NCBI GenBank assembly: GCA_029255685.2
Contig: CM055314.2
Coordinates: 44,722,772-44,786,771, forward strand
Length of the DNA: 64,000 nucleotides
Origin: Silene conica
Taxonomy: Eukaryota; Streptophyta; Magnoliopsida; Caryophyllales; Caryophyllaceae
Reading direction: 5' to 3'
Both the position numbers and the translations under genes were made by a program. The notes under the pieces were generated by a model. The model was given only the letters and a program-made list of their open reading frames with translations, was not told the DNA's origin and searched no databases. This document shows, piece after piece, positions 55,112 to 63,132 of this stretch (positions within the stretch are counted from its first letter, which is position 1; each line of letters starts with the position of its first letter).

Positions 55112-55724
55112 CCTAGAAGAAGTAGAGTACACGGTTTGGCCGAGCACTTGGGGACCGTGTAGGGTTCTTTGTTCTTTCCTATTTCGATTCTAGTTTGTGA
55201 CGGATGACCTTACTATAAATAGGCATCCTTAGTTGTTTGTTTTATTCATCTTATTATCAAATTATAAACAATTTTTCTTGTTAAGTTTATCTTACAAAAA
55301 AACCCTAAAGTATCTGTGTGAGCTTTAAAACCCGAAGTATCTGTGTGAGCTTCAAAATAATTGAGAGAATATCTGTGTGAGTTTGATCAATTATCCTATC
55401 CATCGACAATCATAAATCATTCATCAAATCGTTTCACAAATCTTTCAAGTATTAAGTGTCGTGCCTTATTACGTCATCAAGATTCGTCAAGAACATCAAA
55501 GAAACACCAAGAACGACACCACCGTCCGCCGTTGACCACCACGTCGACCACCAGGCCACGTCATCACCGTCGGTCACCATCATTCATCCATCTTTCAACT
55601 TTCTTGGTTATTTTTCGTTCTTTATTCGTTCAAGATTGTATTATTTTAGTATTATTTTTATTCCGCTGCAACATACGTATTTTTGTTGATCGTCTTAATT
55701 GATTATCACCCCAAATACGCATCA
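55112..55724 (+). repeat. 5' LTR of E13, right part, with TATA box and leader repeats
   Basis: This part continues the LTR after E3 and ends ATACGCATCA. It contains TATAAATA (about 55212-55219) and the threefold GTATCTGTGTGAG(C/T)TT motif at 55310, 55337 and 55370. Two substitutions separate it from the 3' LTR. Confidence 0.95.
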
Positions 55725-55742
55725 AATTGGTATTAGAGCTTC
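55725..55742 (+). other. Primer binding site of E13
   Basis: AATTGGTATTAGAGCTTCGG follows the LTR directly. It differs from the common TGGTATCAGAGC by one C-to-T change. The same site with small changes is found in E1 and E3. Confidence 0.85.
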
Positions 55743-55794
55743 GGCTCTTGGTCTAATTTTTATTAAACCGGTTCTTGGGAGAAGTTTTATTACA

Positions 55795-58700
55795 ATGGTA
55801 TTGAGAAACCTACATATAGAGACCAACGAAGAGATCCACGATCAAAGGGAGAGGATTTTTCGTACGAAGTGCAAGATAAAGAATAAGGTGTGTACTATGA
55901 TCATTGATAACGGTTCTTGTACTAATCTATTGTCCGAAGAGGCGGTTGAGAAACTACAACTACCAAAGATTGATAAGAAACAACCTTATAAACTATATTG
56001 GCTTGATGGGGAAGAAGGAATTAACGTAAAGCAACAAGTCTTAGTTCCATTCAAGATTGGTCCGTATGAAGATGAAATATGGTGCGATATTGTGCCTATG
56101 AGTGCTAGTCATATTCTATTGGGAAGACCATGGCAGTTTGATCGAAAGGTGAAACACAACGGAAGAACCAATGTTTATAGCGTGCCCAAAGGAAAAACAA
56201 TATTTGATCTTCAACCATGGGTTCCAAAGAAAAAGAGTGAACCTAAGAAAGACATAGAAGAGATGATAATAGAGGGTAAAGAGGTAGAAGAGGCGATCAC
56301 CAACGGAGAACCAACGTTCATGATGGTAGTGAGGGACGTAGGAGGCCGTGAGAGTGGCGAGGAGGAGGGTCGGCGTGAGGTGCAAAGTTTATTGGAGGAG
56401 TTCAAGGATGTGTTTCCGGAGGAGCTACCCGACGGACTACCACCACTACGAGGGATAGAGCACCAAATCGATCTTATTCCAGGAGCAGCGTTACCTAATA
56501 AACCCGCTTATCGTTGTAATCCGGAAGAGGCAAAAGAATTACAAAGACAAGTCCAAGAATTGATGGATAGAGGTTATGTACAAGAAAGCCTAAGTCCATG
56601 TGCAGTACCAGCTCTATTGGTACCGAAAAAGGAAGGAGCTTGGAGGATGTGCATTGACAGTCGCGCCGTCAACAACATCACAATTAAATACCGATTTCCT
56701 ATACCAAGGTTAGATGATATGCTCGACGAACTCGCAGGATCAAAGGTATTTTCTAAACTAGATCTAAGAAGTGGTTATCATCAGATGAGGGTTAGGGAAG
56801 GAGATGAATGGAAGACAGCTTTTAAAACGAAGCAAGGGTTGTACGAGTGGCTCGTTATGCCATTTGGGTTGTGCAACGCTCCTAGTTCGTTCATGAGGCT
56901 AATGAATGAGGTATTAAGACCTTTCTTAAATAAATTTGTGGTTGTTTATCTAGATGATATTCTTGTGTATAGCCAAAGTAAAGAAGAACACAAGACACAT
57001 CTAAGAGCGGTATTTGAGATGCTTAGAAAGCAAAAATTATATGGGAAACTAGAGAAGTGCACGTTCATGGTAGCAAGCGTGGTCTTTTTAGGGTACATCG
57101 TGGGTGAAAGAGGAGTGAGCATGGATCCATCACAAGTTGAAGCAATACAAGCTTGGCCTATTCCTAAAACAACCACGGAGGTACGTAGTTTTCATGGTTT
57201 AGCATCGTTTTATAGGCGGTTTATTCAAGGATTTAGTTCTATCATGGCCCCTATTACGGAGTTAACAAAAAAAGGAGAGTTCGTATGGACATCACACGCC
57301 CAAAAGGCGTTTGAGGAAATAAAAAAGAAGCTTTGTTCGAATCCCGTACTTGCCTTACCATATTTTAGTAAATTGTTCGAAGTCGAATGCGATACAAGTG
57401 GGGTAGGGATCGGCGCAGTATTGGTGCAAGAGAAACGGCCAATTGCCTATTTCAGTGAGAAGTTGAACGGTGCTAGGTTAAACTATTCCACCTATGATAA
57501 GGAGTTCTATGCGATTGTAAGAGCTTTGGATCATTGGGCACATTATTTACGTCCTAGACCTTTTATATTACATTCGGATCATGAGGCCTTAAAACATATT
57601 CATGGGCAACAAAAATTAAATCCAAGACATGCTAAGTGGGTTGAGTTCCTACAATCTTTTACGTTCTCTTCAAAGTACAAGACAGGCAGTTCAAACATAG
57701 TAGCAGATGCTTTGTCAAGGAGACATTCTTTGTTGGTTGAATTAGATGCAAGGATTCTTGGTTTTGAATATATTAAAGAACTATATAAAGAAGATCCCAA
57801 ATTTTCAAAGGAATTCTTGAATCCGGAAGGATTATACACCACGCAAGACGATTACTTATTCAAGGGAAACCGTTTGTGCATTCCTAAGGGATCGATGAGA
57901 GAATTACGTGTAAGAGAGGCGCATGGAGGCGCTATAGCAGGGCATTTCGGCATTCAAAAGACGAATGAGATGTTAGGAGAGCACTTTTATTGGCCTAAGA
58001 TGAGTAAAGATGTTCAAGATATTATTGGCAAGTGTGTAATTTGTCAAAGATCAAAGAGTACATTCAACAAGGGATTATATACACCTCTTCCCGTACCAGT
58101 TCAACCATGGAATGAGGTTAGTATGGATTTTATTTTGGGATTACCACGTACTCAACGCGGTAAAGATTCTATTATGGTTGTAGTAGATCGTTTTTCTAAG
58201 ATGGCGCACTTTATACCGGGTCATAAGACGGATGATGCAACAAAGGTAGCTGATCTTTATTATAGAGAAGTTGTTCGATTACATGGAATACCACTTACCA
58301 TTGTATCGGATCGGGATGTTAAATTTCTTAGCTATTTTTGGAAGACCTTGTGGAGATTAGTTGGTACTAAACTTCTATTTAGCACCTCCCACCATCCGCA
58401 AACGGACGGCCAGACCGAGGTCACGAATAGGACGCTCGGGAGTTTATTACGTGGGTTGGTGAGTAAGAGTACCAAGGATTGGGATATCAAGTTAGCTCAT
58501 GCGGAATTTGCGTACAATCGTACTCCTTCGGCCACCACGGGGGGTGCACCATTCGAGATCGTCTATGGGGTGAATCCGTATTTACCTATTGATCTTGTAC
58601 CTATCCCAAAGAAAGAAGTTATTAGTTTTGAGGCAAAGGAGAGACAAGCCACCTTCATGAGGATGTGTGAACAAGTTAAAGCTCAAATAGAGAAGGCCAA

Positions 58701-59136
58701 TGCTAAATATAAAGAGAAAGCAAATAAACATAGAAGACAACCAGTGTTTAAAGAAGGTGATCTTGTGTGGTTACACTTAAGAAAGGAACGTTTTCCATCT
58801 AAGAGGAAGAACAAGCTTATGCCTCGCGCGGATGGACCGTTCAAGGTTCTTGAATGCTATGGATCAAATGCCTATAAAGTCGAATTACCAAGTGAGTATG
58901 GGGGTGTAAGTGCCACATTTAATGTGGGTGATTTATCTCCTTATCTAGATGACACAGACTTGGAGGCCAATTCTCAAAAAGAGGGAGAGAATGATGCGGA
59001 ACCATCGTTAATTCAATCCCAAGAAATATTATTAAGCAAAGATATGAGTCATATTAATCAAAGCTACAAGATAGGATCAACTTCCGTTCTTAGGATTGCT
59101 TGGGAAGGGATTGAAACCCTTGGGGCGTGCGAATAG
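55795..59136 (+). CDS. F1 pol polyprotein: protease, RT, RNase H, integrase, tail; no gag
   Basis: ATG 55795 is chosen because the earlier ATG at 55699 lies inside the LTR. The ORF is 1113 residues and open. A retropepsin comes first (MIIDNGSC, D-N-G at about 38-40; LGRPWQFD). RT follows with PAYRCNPEEAKELQRQVQEL, WRMCIDSRAVNNIT, KLDLRSGYHQMRV and the catalytic VVVYLDDILVY at ~383-392. RNase H has VECDTSGVGIGAVL and LHSDHEALKHI. Integrase has a CVICQR zinc end, MDFILGLP, IVSDRDVKF and HPQTDGQTEVTNRTLG, then a GPF segment (MPRADGPFKVLE). No chromodomain is visible. The last ~47 residues are encoded in the 3' LTR and end IGSTSVLRIAWEGIETLG. The sequence type is chromovirus-like. Gag, normally N-terminal, is absent. 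Confidence 0.93.
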   Translation: MVLRNLHIETNEEIHDQRERIFRTKCKIKNKVCTMIIDNGSCTNLLSEEAVEKLQLPKIDKKQPYKLYWLDGEEGINVKQQVLVPFKIGPYEDEIWCDIVPMSASHILLGRPWQFDRKVKHNGRTNVYSVPKGKTIFDLQPWVPKKKSEPKKDIEEMIIEGKEVEEAITNGEPTFMMVVRDVGGRESGEEEGRREVQSLLEEFKDVFPEELPDGLPPLRGIEHQIDLIPGAALPNKPAYRCNPEEAKELQRQVQELMDRGYVQESLSPCAVPALLVPKKEGAWRMCIDSRAVNNITIKYRFPIPRLDDMLDELAGSKVFSKLDLRSGYHQMRVREGDEWKTAFKTKQGLYEWLVMPFGLCNAPSSFMRLMNEVLRPFLNKFVVVYLDDILVYSQSKEEHKTHLRAVFEMLRKQKLYGKLEKCTFMVASVVFLGYIVGERGVSMDPSQVEAIQAWPIPKTTTEVRSFHGLASFYRRFIQGFSSIMAPITELTKKGEFVWTSHAQKAFEEIKKKLCSNPVLALPYFSKLFEVECDTSGVGIGAVLVQEKRPIAYFSEKLNGARLNYSTYDKEFYAIVRALDHWAHYLRPRPFILHSDHEALKHIHGQQKLNPRHAKWVEFLQSFTFSSKYKTGSSNIVADALSRRHSLLVELDARILGFEYIKELYKEDPKFSKEFLNPEGLYTTQDDYLFKGNRLCIPKGSMRELRVREAHGGAIAGHFGIQKTNEMLGEHFYWPKMSKDVQDIIGKCVICQRSKSTFNKGLYTPLPVPVQPWNEVSMDFILGLPRTQRGKDSIMVVVDRFSKMAHFIPGHKTDDATKVADLYYREVVRLHGIPLTIVSDRDVKFLSYFWKTLWRLVGTKLLFSTSHHPQTDGQTEVTNRTLGSLLRGLVSKSTKDWDIKLAHAEFAYNRTPSATTGGAPFEIVYGVNPYLPIDLVPIPKKEVISFEAKERQATFMRMCEQVKAQIEKANAKYKEKANKHRRQPVFKEGDLVWLHLRKERFPSKRKNKLMPRADGPFKVLECYGSNAYKVELPSEYGGVSATFNVGDLSPYLDDTDLEANSQKEGENDAEPSLIQSQEILLSKDMSHINQSYKIGSTSVLRIAWEGIETLGACE
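58976..58991 (+). promoter_or_regulatory. Polypurine tract of E13
   Basis: AAAAAGAGGGAGAGAA immediately precedes the LTR start TGATGCGG and would prime plus-strand synthesis. It also encodes QKEGEN in frame with pol, so it is under two constraints. Confidence 0.85.
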
Positions 59137-60015
59137 AGGAGGCACGAAAACCTAGGTGATTAGGGTTTAGGGACTTTCCTTCTTATTTCCTAGTTTGTTA
59201 TTTAATTAATTAAGTTTGTTACTAGTTTGTTACAACAAGGTTGTTAGGGTTGTTACAAGGTGGTTACAAAGTTAGTTATTAGTTAGTTATGAGTTTGTTA
59301 TTAAGTTGTTAGGGTTGTTACTACAACTTAATCTTTTATTTATTATTTTATCTTTTAGATTAAATAAGGATTATCTTTAATCCATAGGATAGAAATAGAA
59401 ACCCTAGAAGAAGTAGAGTACACGGTTTGGCCGAGCACTTGGGGACCGTGTAGGGTTCTTTGTTCTTTCCTATTTCGATTCTAGTTTGTGACGGATGACC
59501 TTACTATATATAGGCATCCTTAGTTGTTTGTTTTATTCATCTTATTATCAAATTATAAACAATTTTTCTTGTTAAGTTTATCTTACAAAAAAACCCTAAA
59601 GTATCTGTGTGAGCTTTAAAACCCGAAGTATCTGTGTGAGCTTCAAAATAATTGAGAGAATATCTGTGTGAGTTTGATCAATTATCCTATCCATCGACAA
59701 TCATAAATCATTCATCAAATCGTTTCACAAATCTTTCAAGTATTAAGTGCCGTGCCTTATTACGTCATCAAGATTCGTCAAGAACATCAAAGAAACACCA
59801 AGAACGACACCACCGTCCGCCGTTGACCACCACGTCGACCACCAGGCCACGTCATCACCGTCGGTCACCATCATTCATCCATCTTTCAACTTTCTTGGTT
59901 ATTTTTCGTTCTTTATTCGTTCAAGATTGTATTATTTTAGTATTATTTTTATTCCGCTGCAACATACGTATTTTTGTTGATCGTCTTAATTGATTATCAC
60001 CCCAAATACGCATCA
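58992..60015 (+). repeat. 3' LTR of E13, 1024 bp, uninterrupted
   Basis: It runs from TGATGCGGAACC to ATACGCATCA and is followed by the TCGTA duplication. The pol stop lies at 59134-59136, inside it. The intact GAAAC site for the E3 insertion is at about 59397-59401. Confidence 0.95.
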
Positions 60016-60162
60016 TCGTACAAGAGCTGGAACGTGGGGTGTGGCAACCACCAAAGCGGTGGTGGTGGTTGTTGCGGCAGCAGTGGAGAGAGAGGAACTA
60101 GCGGCCGTCGTGGCTGCTGCCGTGGTGCTGGTGGTGGCTACGGTGGTCGCCTTTCCGTCCAT
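60016..60162 (-). pseudogene. Athila-type ORF1 protein, Thr/Ala-rich N-terminus
   Basis: From ATG 60162 (minus) a 49-codon Thr/Ala-rich stretch (MDGKATTVATTS, repeated AAATT and TTTTA) runs to the E13 insertion site. With one TCGTA copy removed, it continues in the same frame into 50363 and the ORF1 middle part. This makes ATG 60162 the likely start. The low-complexity N-terminus has no recognised function. Confidence 0.65.
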
Positions 60163-61098
60163 TTCTACAGAACAAACGCAAAATCAATCGAAATCTTCAC
60201 AACAATCATACCAAAGTCGCAAAAAACATCAATCCTAATTCAAAAACCCTAAATTCGAAATTTGGGGCAAAAATAATGAAATTAAAATAAGAATTATACA
60301 TAGAACGGCTTACTTGGATGATTACAAGGATGATTAGAGAAATAAAATCACAAATTAACAACCAAAATTCGAAATACTCGAACAGCCCTAGGTTTTCGAA
60401 AAATTCGAATTACTCAAAATTAACTTGGAAATTGATGGGGCTTTCACTCGATTACTCGAATTGAAGTGGTAACAAACAAGATTACAAAGATTGATTGTTG
60501 AAAAACAAATAAAATGAGAGGAATCGAAGAGAGGGAAGTGCGAAAAACTGCAATCGAGTGAAATGAAAGAGCATCGAAGACTTCCCTTATAAATAGGCTG
60601 AGAGTTGCTCGATCGAGTTCTGAGAAGTGCTCGATTGAGTAACTCACTTAAGGCAATATTGATCGATCGAGTACTGAAGTCTACTCGATCGAGTGGTTGT
60701 CAGCTCTGAGCTCCCCTCGATTGGGTTCCCCTCGATCGAGCTCTTACAAACTCGATCGAGTATTTCTCCACCGATGATCACTCGATCGAGCATTTTACAG
60801 AGCTCGATCGAGGCTTTTCTTTTGCGAAGCTTTGTTCTTTCCTCGACTCTTCTGTTTCTGACTCTTTTTTCTTCGTTCTTTCCCGGTTCAGTCCTGCATA
60901 AGATGACCAAACACTACAACATACAGAAAACCACAAAAATTGTCTCGGATTCACACATAGTCTTATTCTACCTACGGATACTACTAAAAAGTCTGCGGAT
61001 TAACATAAAAAGGTAATCTAAGTCTAAAACGCAGTAAATAGTCTATTACAATTTGCACGGGGTTGCAAACCCGGCTATAAGTTCAGAAAAACAAATGT
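60163..61098 (-). other. Spacer between gag-protease and ORF1 in the Athila/Tat-like element
   Basis: I see no convincing ORF. It contains a second CTCGATCGAG cluster (60608-60812), arranged as in the Tat-like LTR at 5185-6673, with similar flanking C/T-rich sequence (TTCTTTCCTCG, CCTGCATAAG). RT and integrase, expected somewhere downstream of protease, are missing, so this may be a deletion scar or an LTR-derived piece. Confidence 0.5.
60608..60812. repeat. Cluster of CTCGATCGAG, second copy
   Basis: Six exact decamers (60608, 60684, 60731, 60751, 60781, 60803) and at least three one- or two-base variants (60630, 60662, 60716) lie within about 205 bp. Spacers of roughly 10-65 bp differ in sequence. 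Confidence 0.9.
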
Positions 61099-63132
61099 TC
61101 ACTGCCCACGATTGGGCTCCTGACTCGCGGAACTCCCTTCCGCGGCTGTAACAACTTCATCTCGCAATTTCCAGCTGGTAGCATTGGTGACAGGATCATA
61201 GACAATGGTGTAGTCCTTTGACGTCCTCTTTGACATGGCTGAGCTTTCCTTAGGATTCTTACCCTTATTATTCAATGACAAATAACCCCATCCGTCCGGG
61301 TTATAATCTGGTTCTGTACCTGCATCAGTAATCAAAAAATCTTCCTCTATTTTGCTCTCAGTGTGAGGCAGGGGCATTAGTTCCAACAGGTCAAAACTCA
61401 CAAATATATCATCAGCCATAGAATAACAAGGGACAACAGACATGGGTGACCTAGGTGTACTAGTCTGCCTAAAAATTAGGTCTTCGCCACCAACCTGGAA
61501 GGTCAGTGTCTTAGTACCTACATCTATCACTACTTTCGCAGTGTGCAGAAAAGGTCGACCCAAAATGATTGGGGTGTAGGAATCCTCAGGTATATCGAGG
61601 ACCACAAAGTCAACAGGTATGAAAAACTCTCCTATTTGCACAAGAATATCCTCCAAGATGCCTAGAGGCCTCGATACACTACGGTCAGCCATCTCGACCG
61701 TCATACTGGTACACTTAAACTTAGAAAATCCCAGTTTACTTGCTAGCGATAGGGGTAACACACTAACACTCGCCCCTAGGTCGCATAACGCATTATCAAT
61801 GACATTGGTTCATATTTGACATGGTATGGAGAAGCTACCTGGGTCGGCTAGCTTAGGTGGGGTCTTATTTTGGAGAAACGCGTAACATTCCTCCGTCAAG
61901 GCCACGGTCTCACTCACATCAACGTTACGCTTGCGCATCAGTATTTCAAGCATGAATTTTAAAGAAGAAGGTACCTTAAGCAATAATTCCAGAAAAGGAA
62001 CGTGTACCTTCAATTCTCGCAGCGTATCCGCGAATTTGGCGAACTCTTTCTCCACCAATCTAGACGGGTACGGGATATCTCTTACATCGGCCCGGATTCC
62101 CGCACTCTGCTTCTCGTAGTCAACCTGCTCCAGTGCTCGCTTTTGTTTTATTTTTTCAAGAACACTCGATCGAGTGTTTTCCGCCATAGGACCACTCGAT
62201 CGAGTGATCTCTTCCTCTGGTATGCTCGATCGAGCAAGTGGTACTGCTCGATCGAGGACCTCTGTGTCAATGTCACTCGATTAAGCTCTGACAACTTCTC
62301 GATCGAGTGAATTTTCCTGGCTTCCGTTTGATCGAGCTCTGTCAACTCCTCGATCGAACACATCTCCTCTAACAGCCTCTTCGACTCTGATTTCCTCGCC
62401 ATTCTGATCAGCAACTCCCATCCTCGGTCCCTCATACTAACGCCCACTCCTCAGCCTTACCATATTAATGGTCTCATTTCGTTGTTCGGTTTGAGAGGAT
62501 AGTTGCCCTTGGGGTCGTGACGATTGCTTGATCCAGTTGAGCGATCTGCGACTCCAGCAACGTAATGGACGCATTCTCAGCTTGCATTTGGGATGCCAAG
62601 GTCTGAACTAGAGTTTTTAACTCTCCGATTTCTGAATTTCCTCTAGATGAGGAAGCACTAGCTTGTGACGGTTGGAATTGGGGTGGCTTCTGAAAGTTGT
62701 TTTGGTTGCGGTGAGGGGGGATATAGTTTTGTTGTGGTGGTGGGGTTGGGTTGAGCACATTTTGACTAGTCCACCTTAGGTTGGGGTGAACTTGGTTCTG
62801 GTTATAAAAGTTTCCTCCCTGACGGAACTATTGGAAGGAAAACACTTGCTCTTTCTCGGCTAGACATTCAACAGCAGAATGCCCAGCACCTCCACATCTT
62901 TCACACATCAATGGTTCACCCTTTTGAAGTAGGTGAACCGTCTGATGACTCCCCTCTTGTTGTTTGTCCCAAAGGTCAAACCTCGCAGCCAGCTTGTCAA
63001 GTTTAGCCTCGACACCCTCAGTATTTATTCCGTCCACTGTTCTCGTCCCGGACCTCGGATTTCCATACTCCGCACAATGATTCTCCATCTCCTCAATAAC
63101 ACCCCACCCCTTGTCGTCCTCGGTTTCCTTTT
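61099..63132 (-). pseudogene. Tat/Athila-type gag and protease remnant
   Basis: Minus-strand segments in order are DDKGWGVIEEMENHCAEYG; the knuckle C-E-R-C-G-G-A-G-H-S-A-V-E-C (about 62863-62904); a Pro/Gln-rich NYIPPHRNQNNFQKPPQ; and LVQTLASQMQAEN with LESQIAQL. The protease region follows with IPYPSRL, VALTEECYAFLQNKTPPKLADPGSFSIPC, the active loop ALCDLGASVSVLPLSLASKLG and PIILGRPFLHTAKVVID. Stops lie near 62827 and 61808, and frames change around 62450 and 62190. The N-terminal gag is cut by the LTR at 63133. Pol is absent. Confidence 0.82.
62165..62307. repeat. CTCGATCGAG cluster inside gag-protease coding sequence
   Basis: Five exact copies (62165, 62195, 62225, 62247, 62298) and three variants (62276, 62329, 62349) occur between the gag tail and the protease N-terminus. 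Depending on frame, each copy reads as LDR or SIE, giving repeated SIE and LDR words in the local ORFs. It coincides with the place where the gag and protease frames disagree. Confidence 0.85.

Larger units (their letters stand above)
50369..60015 (+). mobile_element. Ty3 family F1, pol-bearing copy E13, TSD TCGTA
   Basis: The LTRs (50369-50769 joined to 55112-55724, and 58992-60015) are flanked by TCGTA at 50364-50368 and 60016-60020. The two LTRs differ by two substitutions and one 10-bp indel over about 1014 bp, so the insertion is recent. The internal region has a primer site, one long protease-RT-RNase H-integrase ORF and a strong PPT, but no gag. The 5' LTR is split by E3 (50770-55106). 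It lies within the Athila-type ORF1. Confidence 0.95.

Noticed and set aside
60016..60252. Plus-strand Gly/Cys-rich ORF (GGGGCCGSSGERG) resembling a cell-wall or chitin-binding protein
   Set aside because: It is the antisense of the Thr/Ala-rich ORF1 N-terminus, which joins in frame across the E13 insertion.
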